A DNA stretch of 64,000 nucleotides from Mycolicibacterium neoaurum (GCF_036946495.1 NZ_JAQIIX010000002.1:3286001-3350000), one strand, 5' to 3'; positions 8,240 through 18,560 are shown, counted from the stretch's first letter. Notes: generated from the sequence alone by a model not told the origin. Numbers and translations: made by a program.

Positions 8240-9478
8240 GTGTCCCGAACGCCCTCTGTCTCCCGAGCGCCCACCGTCGTGATGATCGGCGGCGGTCAAC
8301 TGGCCAGGATGACCCATCAGGCCGCCATCGCGCTGGGGCAATCCCTGCGTGTGCTGGCCGCCGATCCCGGCGACCCTGCCGCTCAGGTCACACCCGAGGT
8401 GGTGCTGGGCGCCCACACCGATCTGGACGCCCTGCGCCGCGCGGCCCAAGGGGTGGCGGCATTGACCTTCGATCACGAGCACGTGCCGACCGAGCACCTC
8501 GAGCAGCTGGTCGCCGAGGGAGTGACGGTGCACCCGCCGCCGCAGGCGCTGATCTACGCCCAGGACAAGCTGGTGATGCGCCGCAAGCTGGAGGCCCTGG
8601 GTGCGCCGATCCCGGCCTACGCCGCGGTGCGCAGCGTCGAGGATGTCGATGCGTTCGCCGAGCGGACCGGCGCACCGGTGGTCATCAAGACCGTCCGCGG
8701 CGGTTACGACGGTCGCGGGGTGGTGCTGGCACGCGATCTGGCCCATGCCCGCGAGGCCGTCGCCGGTTACCTGGCCGATGGTGTCGAGGTGATGCTGGAG
8801 GAGCGGGTGGCCTGGCGCCGGGAGCTTTCGGCCCTGGTGGCGCGCTCGCCGTTCGGGCAGGGCGCGGCGTGGCCGGTGGTGCAGACCGTGCAGCGCAACG
8901 GCATCTGCGTCGAGGTCATCGCCCCGGCACCGGGGCTGCCGCTTGAGCTCGCGGCCGGCGCCGAGGCGCTGGGGCTGCGGTTGGCCGAGGAGCTCGGTGT
9001 CGTCGGCGTGCTTGCCGTCGAGCTGTTCGAGACCGAATCCGGTCAGATCCTGGTCAACGAGCTCGCGATGCGCCCACACAACTCGGGGCACTGGAGCATG
9101 GACGGTGCCCGCACCGGCCAGTTCGAGCAACACCTGCGCGCGGTGCTGGACTATCCGCTCGGTGACACCTCGGCGCTGGCGCCGGTGACGGTGATGGGCA
9201 ATGTCCTGGGAGCCGAGCACACCCCGGCGATGTCGATGGACGAGCGTGTCCACCACCTGTGTGGCCGGATGCCCGATGCCAAGATCCACCTGTACGGCAA
9301 GGGGGAGCGGCCTGGCCGCAAGATCGGGCACGTCAACATCGTGGGAGGCGGTTGGGCGGGACCGGGTCCCGCTTCGCCGGACAATGCCGAATATGTTGCG
9401 GCACTGCGGGAACGGGCGCAGCGGGCGGCGCACTGGTTATCGCATGCCGAGTGGACCGACGGATGGGATGGGCACTGA
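8240..9478 (+). CDS. purK: 5-(carboxyamino)imidazole ribonucleotide synthase
   Basis: Purine biosynthesis: converts AIR, bicarbonate and ATP to N5-CAIR. It has 412 residues and the ATP-grasp layout: an N-terminal pre-ATP domain (VVMIGGGQLARM, about 12-23), the central TVRGGYDGRGV loop (about 151-161) and the acidic VELFETESGQILVNELAMRPHNSGH segment (about 257-281) with metal ligands. GTG start at 8240. It is followed after 3 bases by purE, which acts on its product. Confidence 0.96.
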   Translation: MSRTPSVSRAPTVVMIGGGQLARMTHQAAIALGQSLRVLAADPGDPAAQVTPEVVLGAHTDLDALRRAAQGVAALTFDHEHVPTEHLEQLVAEGVTVHPPPQALIYAQDKLVMRRKLEALGAPIPAYAAVRSVEDVDAFAERTGAPVVIKTVRGGYDGRGVVLARDLAHAREAVAGYLADGVEVMLEERVAWRRELSALVARSPFGQGAAWPVVQTVQRNGICVEVIAPAPGLPLELAAGAEALGLRLAEELGVVGVLAVELFETESGQILVNELAMRPHNSGHWSMDGARTGQFEQHLRAVLDYPLGDTSALAPVTVMGNVLGAEHTPAMSMDERVHHLCGRMPDAKIHLYGKGERPGRKIGHVNIVGGGWAGPGPASPDNAEYVAALRERAQRAAHWLSHAEWTDGWDGH

Positions 9479-9481
9479 GTC

Positions 9482-10006
9482 GTGAGTGAGAACGTGATCG
9501 GTAAGCCGGGCCCCCGGGTCGGGGTCATCATGGGCAGCGACAGCGACTGGTCGGTGATGGAGGCCGCCGTGATCGCGCTGGCCGAGTTCGACATCCCGTT
9601 CGAGATCGGCGTCGTATCGGCCCACCGCACCCCGGGGCGGATGCTGGAGTACGCACAGAGCGCCGCCGGGCGCGGTATCGAGATCATCATCGCCGGTGCC
9701 GGCGGGGCGGCGCACCTGCCCGGCATGGTCGCCTCGGCGACCCCACTGCCGGTGATCGGTGTGCCGGTACCGCTGGCGCGACTGGACGGCCTGGACTCGC
9801 TGCTGTCGATCGTGCAGATGCCGGCCGGGGTGCCGGTGGCGACGGTGTCGATCGGCGGTGCCCGCAACGCGGGCCTGCTGGCCGTGCGGATCCTCGGTGC
9901 GTCCGATCCCGCGTTGCGCGCCCGGATCGAGGACTTCCAGGCGGGTCTGGAGCAGATGGTGCTGGAGAAAGACGCCGCGTTGCGCAATCGCCTGCTCGGC
10001 GATTGA
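9482..10006 (+). CDS. purE: 5-(carboxyamino)imidazole ribonucleotide mutase
   Basis: Converts N5-CAIR to CAIR, the next purine step after PurK. It has 174 residues, class I PurE size. Signatures are GVIMGSDSDWSVM (about 14-26) with the phosphate-binding serines, VSAHRTPGRM (about 47-56) with the catalytic histidine, and AGAGGAAHLPGMVA (about 72-85). GTG start three bases after the purK stop, so the pair is one transcription unit. Confidence 0.96.
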   Translation: MSENVIGKPGPRVGVIMGSDSDWSVMEAAVIALAEFDIPFEIGVVSAHRTPGRMLEYAQSAAGRGIEIIIAGAGGAAHLPGMVASATPLPVIGVPVPLARLDGLDSLLSIVQMPAGVPVATVSIGGARNAGLLAVRILGASDPALRARIEDFQAGLEQMVLEKDAALRNRLLGD

Positions 10007-10026
10007 GTGAATCGCTATTAACCGGC

Positions 10027-10052
10027 TAAGGTTACTGGCGAGTAGCGAGGAG
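10027..10052 (+). promoter_or_regulatory. Putative fadE25 promoter -10 and ribosome binding site
   Basis: TAAGGT at 10027-10032 fits the mycobacterial TANNNT -10 box. GAGGAG at 10047-10052 sits 6 bases before the ATG at 10059. No clear -35 is seen, which is common in this genus. Confidence 0.4.
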
Positions 10053-10058
10053 ATCCCG

Positions 10059-11219
<1,161 letters not shown>

Positions 11220-11246
11220 CACCGCCGACCTGAGTCGGCGCCGACC

Positions 11247-11293
11247 GGCCGGTTATTGCACGCTTTCCTCGAAAAGGCGTGTGATAACCGGCC
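11247..11293. terminator. Bidirectional terminator hairpin after fadE25
   Basis: Two 20-base arms (11247-11266 and 11274-11293) pair almost fully, with two G-U type wobbles and one mismatch, around a 7-base loop. It lies between the convergent ends of fadE25 and the opposing methyltransferase gene. No long U-tract is present, as is usual for mycobacterial terminators. Confidence 0.75.
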
Positions 11294-11301
11294 ATTCGCG
11301 T

Positions 11302-12099
11302 CTAGCGCCCCTTGGTGATCTTGCGGTACGTGCTGCGCAGCGTCTCGTTGCGTCGCGCGATGTGCACGGGATGCTTGGGCACCGGCACCAGCACGCTGAC
11401 CGGATGGCCGACGAAGGACGACTCGAACACGGCGGTCATGGTCCTGCCGCTGTAGGCGGCGTCCAGGGCCTGGCGGTAACGCGTGGCGTGCTCGGGCTGG
11501 GTGAACAGCACCTTGTTGTAACCGATGTAGAAGGGCACCAGGGCACCACCCTGCTCGAGATAGTGCACGGTGCCCACGCAGACGCCGGGCCACTGCTGGT
11601 TGAAGACGTCGTCGGCGATCACGACGCCGCCCTCGGACAGGCTCTTCTCGGCCAACCGCATATCGCTGAGCACGATCTCCTGGGTGTGCCCACCGTCGAC
11701 GGAGAACAACCGCACGCCGGACATCTCGGCGATCTCGCCAGGGGAGATCTGGGTGGAATCACCCTGGTGGATGACCAGGCCGTCGCGATCGGTCCAGGAA
11801 TCCAGGTGTGCCAGGAACCGGTCCCGATCACCCTGACCGGATTTGTCGATATTGGCGTCCTGATCCTCGAAGAGGTCGATCGCAATGGAGGCTTCGCCGG
11901 GCTGCTGGAGCAGCTTCATGGCGATGAACAGCTGCCCGTGATGCACGCCGATCTCGGCGATCGGACCGCCGATGCCTGCCGCGCGCTGATAGTCGTCGAC
12001 GGCGTGCAGCAACCCGATGGCGGCGGTCTCCGTATAGCCCTGCACCCGTCGATGCCCGATATGGCGATATGCAGCGAACTTCAGGCCATTGCGTTCCAC
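11302..12099 (-). CDS. Class I SAM-dependent methyltransferase (Methyltransf_24 type)
   Basis: A 265-residue protein resembling the methyltransferases and cephalosporin-hydroxylase-like proteins that modify sugars and lipids. The SAM-binding motif is GGPIAEIGVHHGQLF (about residues 43-57). FSVDGGHTQEIVLSD (about 132-146) carries the acid and the metal-type histidine, and GGVVIADDVFNQQWPGV (about 157-173) follows. No signal peptide or membrane segment is seen, so it is cytosolic. It stands alone between the convergent terminator and the TIGR03089 gene. Neighbouring glycan genes hint at a cell-envelope sugar as substrate (inference). Confidence 0.8.
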   Translation of the reverse strand: MERNGLKFAAYRHIGHRRVQGYTETAAIGLLHAVDDYQRAAGIGGPIAEIGVHHGQLFIAMKLLQQPGEASIAIDLFEDQDANIDKSGQGDRDRFLAHLDSWTDRDGLVIHQGDSTQISPGEIAEMSGVRLFSVDGGHTQEIVLSDMRLAEKSLSEGGVVIADDVFNQQWPGVCVGTVHYLEQGGALVPFYIGYNKVLFTQPEHATRYRQALDAAYSGRTMTAVFESSFVGHPVSVLVPVPKHPVHIARRNETLRSTYRKITKGR

Positions 12100-12189
12100 G
12101 TGTCACAGGGTACTCATTGCAGCCGCAAAAGAGCGATTGGAAGCAAATATTGACGCCCGGGGCACTTCATGGCGACCGGCGCGCCCCGG

Positions 12190-12906
12190 TCAGCCCCGGG
12201 TCACCTTCTCCATCTCGCGCCGGCGATCGAGGCGTTCGGCGTCGGGATGGACCACCAGCACCAGCGACGCTCCGGCGGCCAGCACCGCCAGCAGGTGCTC
12301 CACGAGGTCGTCGGGGGTGTCCCACGACGCGGTCGAGAGCACCCGGTCCCGGTCGGTCAACTCCTGTCGGGTGGCGGCCGCGGTGGCGGCGGCGATCAGC
12401 TGCGCCGGGCTGCGGCCGGCCAGTGCCGGTCCGGGCGCACGTTCGGGCACGATCTGGTCGCCGTGCACTCGCACCGAGGTCGCGTAATCGGTGACGCCGA
12501 TCGGCAGATCGGCGACCGGCTTGCCGAACGGATCCAGTGACAGCGCCACCACTTCACCGGTCCCGACGGTCGCGTCGGCCTCGTCGAGCCGGTCGGCGGT
12601 GCACAGCGCGATATCGGCGTCCCCGGCATCGGATCCCGGCACGGCCTCGGCACCGATCCACCAGATGCCCAGCAGCACCGCGGCGGTCTGCCAGTGTGCG
12701 GGCAGCAGTACCGCGATGCGGCTGCCGGGGCCGGCCCCGAGTTCGTCACGCAACAGGTTGGCGGTCTTGGCGGCCCAGTTGGCCAACGTCACCGCCGACA
12801 GCTCTATGCGCTCGCCGGTGGCGTCGTCGTAGTAGGTGATCCGTGGGCCCACCGGATCGGCCTTGAGCAGCGGATCCAGCAGGGCGGCGCTGACGGTCTC
12901 GGTCAC
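12190..12906 (-). CDS. TIGR03089 family protein (truncated AMP-binding-like)
   Basis: A 238-residue actinobacterial protein resembling only the N-terminal part of acyl-CoA synthetases: RITYYDDATGERIELSAVTLANWAAKTANLL (about 23-53), then GSRIAVLLPAHWQTAAVLLGIWWIGAEAVP. The canonical ATP-binding loop (TSGTTGxPKG) and the C-terminal domain are absent, so adenylating activity is unlikely. Function unknown. Its GTG start at 12906 follows the LCP gene stop by one base, so the two are co-translated, as in M. tuberculosis (Rv3268/Rv3267). Confidence 0.85.
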   Translation of the reverse strand: MTETVSAALLDPLLKADPVGPRITYYDDATGERIELSAVTLANWAAKTANLLRDELGAGPGSRIAVLLPAHWQTAAVLLGIWWIGAEAVPGSDAGDADIALCTADRLDEADATVGTGEVVALSLDPFGKPVADLPIGVTDYATSVRVHGDQIVPERAPGPALAGRSPAQLIAAATAAATRQELTDRDRVLSTASWDTPDDLVEHLLAVLAAGASLVLVVHPDAERLDRRREMEKVTRG

Positions 12907-12907
12907 C

Positions 12908-14407
12908 TCAGTTCACGCATTGGGGGTCGTCCGAGCCTGCGGTGATGATCGGCGATGGCGGCGGGGGAGCGGTTTCGCTGGTGGAGACCAGGTCATCGCC
13001 CTGATAGCCCTGATACCAGTCGCTGGCCGCCGGATCGGCCGATGCGCCCGTGCCCTCCAGCCCGGAGCCGGGGCCGGAGTAGTCATCGGACAACACGACC
13101 TGCACGGTGCCGGGGGCCAGCGAGGGATCCTCGACGACGGTCAGATTGCCCAGCTTCTGCGAGACCGCCTGCGCGCCGAGATCATCGACGCTGGGCGCCC
13201 TGACCATGCTGTTGGCGACGCGCTCGCCGTCGTGGTTGCCGACTTTGCCCTCGGTGAACCCGCCGCCGGTGAGCACTTTCGACACCGCCGCGGCCAGCCC
13301 GTTGATATCGGTGTCGTTGACGACGTCGACGGTGGTCTTCTCCGGTGAATAGGCCACCTTCTCGGTGTTGCCCTCGGCCTGCTCGTTGAGTAGGCCGTCC
13401 ACCCACTGCTTGACCTGATCCTGGTCGATGCGCACGACGGATTGCATACCGTCGTCACTCCAGCCGTCCTCACGCAGGATGGGGATCGTGGCGAAGGCGA
13501 CCGAGCCGGCCGCGACATCCTGGAGCTGCTTGATGAAATCCATGATGTCCCAGCCGTCGGACAGCACGACCGAGCGCTGTACCGCGGTCTGCAATCGGTT
13601 CAGGGTCGCCGGGCTGGACAGCGTCTTACCCGAGATGACCTCATGGGCCAGCGATGCCATCACGACCTGCTGGCGGGTCACCCGGTCCAGATCGCCGCGC
13701 GGCAGATCGTGGCGCTGTCGCACGAAGCTCAGCGCCTGCGGACCGTCCAGCTTCTGCCAGCCCGCCGGGAAGTCGGCACCCGAGAGCGGTTCGTAGACAG
13801 GATTCTTCAGGCACACGTTCACACCGCCGAGGGCATCGGTGATCAGGCTGAAACCCAGCAATCCGATCTCGGCGTAATGGTCCACGGTGACGCCGGTGAG
13901 GTGGGCGACGGTTTTGATCAGCGCCTCCCGCCCGGCCTCGGTGCCTCTCTTCTCTCCCTCGACCGGATCCATGCCCTCGACCTCGATGAGTTGCTTCATC
14001 GTCGCCAGCCTGGCGTCGCCGTAGACCCCGTTGATCTTCATCTTGCCCTCGTTGTCGGGCAGCTCGACGTAGGTGTCGCGGGGGATGGAGATCGCGGTCG
14101 CAGACCTGCCGTTGTTCGGGATGCGGATCAAGATGATGGTGTCGGTATTGGTGGCGACATCGTCGCCGACCCGCAGCGTCGCCAATTCCTCGGGCGAGAG
14201 CGGATTCCCGTGCGCATCGGTGCGGCTGTCGACGCCTACGAGCAGGATGTCGATGGCGCCGTCCTCGCCGCCGCCACCGAGGGCCGCCGAGTTCACGTGG
14301 TGGATACCGTCCTCGAACGAGCGGACCGTGCTCCAGGCAACCCCGGTGGACAACACGACCGCGACCGCGGCAGCAACGCCAACGGTCCTGGTCAGCCGAT
14401 TCTGCAT
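12908..14407 (-). CDS. LytR-CpsA-Psr (LCP) family cell-wall ligase
   Basis: Membrane-anchored phosphotransferase; in mycobacteria LCP enzymes attach arabinogalactan to peptidoglycan (Rv3267 is the positional match). It has 499 residues. There is one N-terminal membrane segment (about 7-27) and then the LCP domain (about 50-250) with ILLVGVDSR, NTDTIILIRI, SIPRDTYVELP, KINGVYG and the arginine-rich SFVRQRHDLPRGDLDRVTRQQ. A LytR_C domain follows (about 340-430), then an acidic, proline-rich tail ending in CVN. It precedes the TIGR03089 gene on the same strand and diverges from the secreted glycosidase. The rhamnose linker genes rmlD and wbbL are just beyond, which fits arabinogalactan attachment. 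Confidence 0.94.
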   Translation of the reverse strand: MQNRLTRTVGVAAAVAVVLSTGVAWSTVRSFEDGIHHVNSAALGGGGEDGAIDILLVGVDSRTDAHGNPLSPEELATLRVGDDVATNTDTIILIRIPNNGRSATAISIPRDTYVELPDNEGKMKINGVYGDARLATMKQLIEVEGMDPVEGEKRGTEAGREALIKTVAHLTGVTVDHYAEIGLLGFSLITDALGGVNVCLKNPVYEPLSGADFPAGWQKLDGPQALSFVRQRHDLPRGDLDRVTRQQVVMASLAHEVISGKTLSSPATLNRLQTAVQRSVVLSDGWDIMDFIKQLQDVAAGSVAFATIPILREDGWSDDGMQSVVRIDQDQVKQWVDGLLNEQAEGNTEKVAYSPEKTTVDVVNDTDINGLAAAVSKVLTGGGFTEGKVGNHDGERVANSMVRAPSVDDLGAQAVSQKLGNLTVVEDPSLAPGTVQVVLSDDYSGPGSGLEGTGASADPAASDWYQGYQGDDLVSTSETAPPPPSPIITAGSDDPQCVN

Positions 14408-14623
14408 CTGCTCAGGCTACTGTCCGCCGCTTCGATGACCGTCCAGGCGCGTCGGCGTGCCAACCGGTCCGTCTGGCATCCGCCGGTCACCCCTGCCGGT
14501 AACGGGAACGGCGCAGCGAACGAAGGATTGCGTACAAACCGATTACGGCCGACGGTGGCGTTCACCCTCCTGGGCAGGGCGTTCGGTCCAAGAGTGCACA
14601 GGAGGTCCGGTAAATTGACCGGC

Positions 14624-15676
14624 ATGCGGAAAACTATGGGCAGGGTCTTCGGCCGTGCGGCGGTAATGGTCGCTCTGGTCGCATCGATGGTCGCGGTGAA
14701 TCCGGCCACGGCCAGTGCGGTGGTGGCGCCGGCCGACGGGTACGGATTCGCCCAGGGCTACACCTGGGCCACCGGCAACCCGGCGGATTCCGCCCGCGAG
14801 ATCGCCGCGGTCGGCAAGACCACGGCGACCTGGGTGCGGTTGCCGCTGGACTGGGGGATCGTCGGAACCGGCCCCGGCCAGTACAACTGGGGCTATTTCG
14901 ACAACCTGGTCAACGCCGCCAGCGCCAACGGACTGCGGATCCTCGGTCTGATCTCCAACACCCCGTTCTGGGCCAGGACCGATGGCGCCCAGAAGTTGTT
15001 CCCGTCGGCACCGCCCAAGAACTACGGCGAATTCGGTGACTTCGCCGCGGCCGCCGCCAGTCGGTACGCGGGCCGGATCAATGCCTGGGAGATCTGGAAC
15101 GAGCCGAACCTGCCGCTGTTCATGGGCTTCGCCGACAACAAGGCCGTCCGCTACACCGACATGCTCAAGGCCGCCTACCCGGCGATCAAGCGCGCCAATC
15201 CCGGTGCCACCGTGGTGGCCGCCGGTCTGAGCCCGCTCGCCGGACCCGATTCGCCCCCCGGATTCCTGCAGCAGATGTACGACGCAGGCGCCAAGGGGTC
15301 GTTCGACGCCGCCGCCGCCCATCCCTATGTGTTCCCCGGTGGGCTGGCCGCCGATAGCAACAACGGCTGGTCCGATGTGCTGCGCATGCATGACGTGATG
15401 GCCGCCAACGGTGACGGGGGCAAGAAGATCTGGTTGACCGAGATGGGTGCCTCCACCAGCGATATCCCCGGCGACGGTGTGAGCCAGCAGGAGCAGGCCA
15501 AGCAGATCGTCGATGTGCTCGGTGCCGCGGCCGCGGTCGGCTGGGCGGGCCCGGCCTTCATCCATGCCGTGCGTGACCTGGACACCGGTAACCGCAACGA
15601 CCGGGAGGCCAACTACGGCGCGCTGCTGACCAGCGATTGGCAGCCCAAGGTGGCCGCCGGCGTGCTCGCCAAATAG
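14624..15676 (+). CDS. Secreted glycoside hydrolase, (beta/alpha)8 cellulase/GH39-like
   Basis: A 350-residue exported enzyme with a signal peptide (about residues 1-32, cleavage likely after PATASA). The fold resembles clan GH-A: acid/base Glu160 in WEIWNEPN and a likely nucleophile Glu273 in IWLTEMG. ATWVRLPLDWGIV and AAAHPYVFPG are further landmarks. A TTG at 14615, nine bases upstream in frame, has GGAGG at an ideal 9-base distance, so it could be the true start; the ATG lacks a well-placed site. It lies between the LCP ligase and rmlD/wbbL, so a role in trimming cell-wall glycan is attractive (inference). The long upstream open frame to 13442 is a shadow of the LCP gene. Confidence 0.85.
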   Translation: MRKTMGRVFGRAAVMVALVASMVAVNPATASAVVAPADGYGFAQGYTWATGNPADSAREIAAVGKTTATWVRLPLDWGIVGTGPGQYNWGYFDNLVNAASANGLRILGLISNTPFWARTDGAQKLFPSAPPKNYGEFGDFAAAAASRYAGRINAWEIWNEPNLPLFMGFADNKAVRYTDMLKAAYPAIKRANPGATVVAAGLSPLAGPDSPPGFLQQMYDAGAKGSFDAAAAHPYVFPGGLAADSNNGWSDVLRMHDVMAANGDGGKKIWLTEMGASTSDIPGDGVSQQEQAKQIVDVLGAAAAVGWAGPAFIHAVRDLDTGNRNDREANYGALLTSDWQPKVAAGVLAK

Positions 15677-15681
15677 CTCAG

Positions 15682-16539
15682 GTGACCGCCCGGATCGTCA
15701 TCACCGGTGCGGGCGGGCAGGTCGGACGGTGTCTGGCCGGTGTGCTCACCGGTCAGGGTCGTGATCTGCTCGCCCTGACCTCCGCCCAGTGGGATATCAC
15801 CGACCCGGCCGCCGGGCGTGACCTGCTGGTCGCCGGTGATGTCGTGGTCAACTGCGCGGCACTGACCGCCGTCGACATCGCCGAGGCCGACGAGTCCCGT
15901 GCCCACGCCGTGAATGCCGTGGGTGCCGGGCATGTCGCGCGGGCCTGCGCGGCCACCGGGGCGCGGCTGATCCACATCTCCACCGACTATGTGTTCGGTG
16001 GGGCCGATCAGGTCGGCGAACCGCGGCCGTTCGAGGTCGACGATCCGCCGGCTCCGGTCAGCGTCTACGGCCGTAGCAAGCTCGCCGGCGAGCAGCAGGT
16101 ACACGCCGCGTTCCCGACCGCGCAGGTGGTGCGCACGGCCTGGGTGTACACCGGTACCGGTGCCGATTTCGTCGGCACCATGCGCAGATTGGCCGACGAG
16201 CGCGACACCGTCGACGTGGTGGCCGACCAGATCGGATCGCCGACCTATGTGGCCGATCTGGTCGATGCGCTACTGGTGTTGGCCGACGACCCGGATCCCC
16301 AGCCGGTGTGGCATATCGCGAACACCGGTCCGGTCAGCCGATACGAGTTGGCGAGGGCGGTGTTCGCAGGAATCGGCGCCGACCCGGACCGGGTGCGGCC
16401 GGTGACCACCGCCGAACATCCCCGTCCGGCACCGCGGCCCGGCTACTCGGCGCTGTCGACTGCCCGTTATGACGCTGACCACACACCGATGCGGTCCTGG
16501 CAGGACGCCCTGGCCGCCGCCTTGACGGCGCTGGGATAG
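15682..16539 (+). CDS. rmlD: dTDP-4-dehydrorhamnose reductase
   Basis: Final step of dTDP-L-rhamnose synthesis, needed for the rhamnose in the arabinogalactan linker. It has 285 residues from the GTG at 15682. Extended SDR features are the Rossmann motif ITGAGGQVGRCLAG (about 6-19), DITDPAAGRDLL, NCAALTAVDIAEAD and STDYVFGG. The catalytic YGRSK follows at about residues 128-132. The start is six bases after the glycosidase stop. It is followed by wbbL, which uses dTDP-rhamnose. Confidence 0.95.
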   Translation: MTARIVITGAGGQVGRCLAGVLTGQGRDLLALTSAQWDITDPAAGRDLLVAGDVVVNCAALTAVDIAEADESRAHAVNAVGAGHVARACAATGARLIHISTDYVFGGADQVGEPRPFEVDDPPAPVSVYGRSKLAGEQQVHAAFPTAQVVRTAWVYTGTGADFVGTMRRLADERDTVDVVADQIGSPTYVADLVDALLVLADDPDPQPVWHIANTGPVSRYELARAVFAGIGADPDRVRPVTTAEHPRPAPRPGYSALSTARYDADHTPMRSWQDALAAALTALG

Positions 16540-16582
16540 AACCGGTTATCTACGAGCGTGCGCGATGAACTGGCTGGGCAGC

Positions 16583-17458
16583 GTGGCTGACGAACTCACC
16601 GTGGTGACGGTGACGTATTCACCGGGACCACATCTCGACCGTTTCCTGGCCTCGCTCGCACATGCCACCGAACGCCCGGTCACCGTCGTCATGGCCGACA
16701 ACGGGTCCACCGACGGAGCGCCCGAGGAGGCCGAGCAGCGGTATCCGAATGCGGTGCTACTGCGGACCGGCGGCAATCTGGGCTACGGCACAGCCGTCAA
16801 CCGCGCGGTGCAGAAGTACGTCACCGTCGGTGACTGGTTCATCGTGGCCAATCCGGATGTGCAGTGGGGACCGGGCAGCATCGACGAATTGTTCGCCGCC
16901 ACCGAGCGCTGGCCCGATGCCGGTGCCCTCGGCCCCCTGATCCGGGACCCCGACGGCACGGTGTACCCGTCGGCGCGACATCAGCCGAGCCTGATCCGCG
17001 GCGGAATGCACGCCGTGGTCGGGCCGGTGTGGAAGACGAATCCGTGGACGGCGGCCTATCGGCAGGACCGGCTTGAGCCAAGCGAACGGACCGTCGGATG
17101 GCTCTCCGGTGCGTGTCTGTTGTTGCGCCGCAGCGCATTCGACGCGATCAACGGGTTCGACGAGCGGTACTTCATGTACATGGAGGATGTGGACCTGGGG
17201 GACCGGCTGGCGTTGGCCGGATACCGGAACGTCTACGTCCCGACCGCTGAGATCCTGCACGACAAGGGACATTCCACCGGTCGCGACCCCGCACGCAATC
17301 TGGCCGCACATCATCGCAGCACCTACACTTTCCTCGCCGATCGACATCCGCGGTGGTGGCAGGCCCCGCTACGGTGGACCATCAAGGGTGCGCTGGCGAC
17401 CCGAGCCGGCCTGGTGGTCCGGAATTCTCGACGTAAGCAGGCGAAAGGACGGCACTGA
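16583..17458 (+). CDS. wbbL: Rhamnosyltransferase WbbL (N-acetylglucosaminyl-PP-decaprenol rhamnosyltransferase)
   Basis: Adds L-rhamnose from dTDP-rhamnose to GlcNAc-PP-decaprenol, building the linker between peptidoglycan and arabinogalactan; essential in mycobacteria. It is a GT2-family GT-A enzyme of about 291 residues. Landmarks are VVTVTYSPGPHLDRFLA, ADNGSTDGAPEEA, the donor-site NPDVQWGPGSIDEL, PSLIRGGMHAVVGP and the GFDERYFMYMEDVDLGDRL block with its catalytic acids. The start is uncertain: the GTG at 16583 gives the N-terminus I recall for M. tuberculosis WbbL, while the ATG at 16565 adds six residues. It is 25-43 bases after rmlD and 3 bases before the guanylyltransferase gene. Confidence 0.95.
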   Translation: MADELTVVTVTYSPGPHLDRFLASLAHATERPVTVVMADNGSTDGAPEEAEQRYPNAVLLRTGGNLGYGTAVNRAVQKYVTVGDWFIVANPDVQWGPGSIDELFAATERWPDAGALGPLIRDPDGTVYPSARHQPSLIRGGMHAVVGPVWKTNPWTAAYRQDRLEPSERTVGWLSGACLLLRRSAFDAINGFDERYFMYMEDVDLGDRLALAGYRNVYVPTAEILHDKGHSTGRDPARNLAAHHRSTYTFLADRHPRWWQAPLRWTIKGALATRAGLVVRNSRRKQAKGRH

Positions 17459-17461
17459 GCA

Positions 17462-18541
17462 ATGGTCAATCCCGCGGAGGTCGACGCCGTCATCCTGGTC
17501 GGTGGCCAGGGCACTCGGCTGCGGCCGCTGACGCTGTCCGCGCCCAAACCCATGCTGCCGACCGCCGGTCTGCCCTTCCTGACCCATCTGCTCTCGCGTA
17601 TCGCCGCGTCCGGCATCCGGCATGTGGTGCTCGGTACTTCCTACAAGGCCGAGGTGTTCGAGGCCGCGTTCGGCGACGGATCGAAGCTGGGACTTGAGAT
17701 CGAGTACGTCGTCGAGGAGGAGGCGCTGGGCACCGGCGGCGGCATCGCCAACGTCGCGGGCAAGCTGCGACATGACACCGCGCTGGTGTTCAACGGCGAT
17801 GTGCTCTCCGGTGCCGATCTGGGGGCGCTGTTGACCTGCCACACCGAGCACGATGCCGATGTGACACTGCATCTGGTGCGCGTCAGCGATCCGCGTGCTT
17901 TCGGCTGTGTGCCCACCGACGAGAACCAGCGGGTGACGGCCTTCCTGGAGAAGACCCAGGATCCGCCGACCGATCAGATCAACGCCGGGTGTTATGTGTT
18001 CCGGCGCAGCGTGATCGACGAGATTCCGAAGGGCAGGATGCTCTCGGTCGAGCGCGAGGTGTTCCCGACCCTGCTGGCCGAGGGCCGCAAGGTGTGTGGC
18101 TACGTCGACTCCAGCTACTGGCGCGACATGGGGACCCCCGACGACTTCGTCCGCGGCTCAGCGGATCTGGTGCGCGGTATCGCACCGTCGCCCGCGCTGC
18201 GGGGTCAGCGCGGTGAATTCCTCATCCACGACGGCGCGGCGGTGGCGCCGGGGGCATTGCTCATCGGTGGCACCGTCATCGGCCGGGGCGCCGAGATCGG
18301 CGCGGGCGCGCGCTTGGACGGCGCGGTGATCTTCGACGGTGTACGGGTCGAGGCCGGTGCGGTGATCGAACGTTCCATCATCGGTTTCGGCGCCCGCGTC
18401 GGACCGCGCGCGCTGATCCGCGACGGGGTCATCGGTGACGGTGCCGATATCGGGGCACGGTGTGAACTGTTGCGCGGTGCGCGGGTATGGCCCGGTGTGA
18501 CGATCCCTGACGGCGGTATCCGCTACTCGACCGACGTCTGA
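17462..18541 (+). CDS. manC: Mannose-1-phosphate guanylyltransferase (Rv3264c-like)
   Basis: Makes GDP-mannose from mannose-1-phosphate and GTP, the donor for mannolipids and lipoarabinomannan. It has 359 residues: an N-terminal nucleotidyltransferase domain with VILVGGQGTRLRPLTLSAPKPMLP (about 10-33) and FNGDVLSGADLG (about 108-119), and a C-terminal left-handed beta-helix of hexapeptide repeats (about 250-350). The gene name varies (manB in M. tuberculosis lists). A dTDP-glucose or dTDP-rhamnose-type substrate cannot be excluded by sequence alone. It ends the glycosidase-rmlD-wbbL run and converges on the Nudix gene 19 bases away. Confidence 0.9.
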   Translation: MVNPAEVDAVILVGGQGTRLRPLTLSAPKPMLPTAGLPFLTHLLSRIAASGIRHVVLGTSYKAEVFEAAFGDGSKLGLEIEYVVEEEALGTGGGIANVAGKLRHDTALVFNGDVLSGADLGALLTCHTEHDADVTLHLVRVSDPRAFGCVPTDENQRVTAFLEKTQDPPTDQINAGCYVFRRSVIDEIPKGRMLSVEREVFPTLLAEGRKVCGYVDSSYWRDMGTPDDFVRGSADLVRGIAPSPALRGQRGEFLIHDGAAVAPGALLIGGTVIGRGAEIGAGARLDGAVIFDGVRVEAGAVIERSIIGFGARVGPRALIRDGVIGDGADIGARCELLRGARVWPGVTIPDGGIRYSTDV

Positions 18542-18560
18542 GGTCCCGGCTTCGCCGACG

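Noticed and set aside
13442..14623. In-frame upstream extension of the secreted glycosidase
   Set aside because: It lies antisense to the LCP gene and would bury the signal peptide in the middle of the protein.
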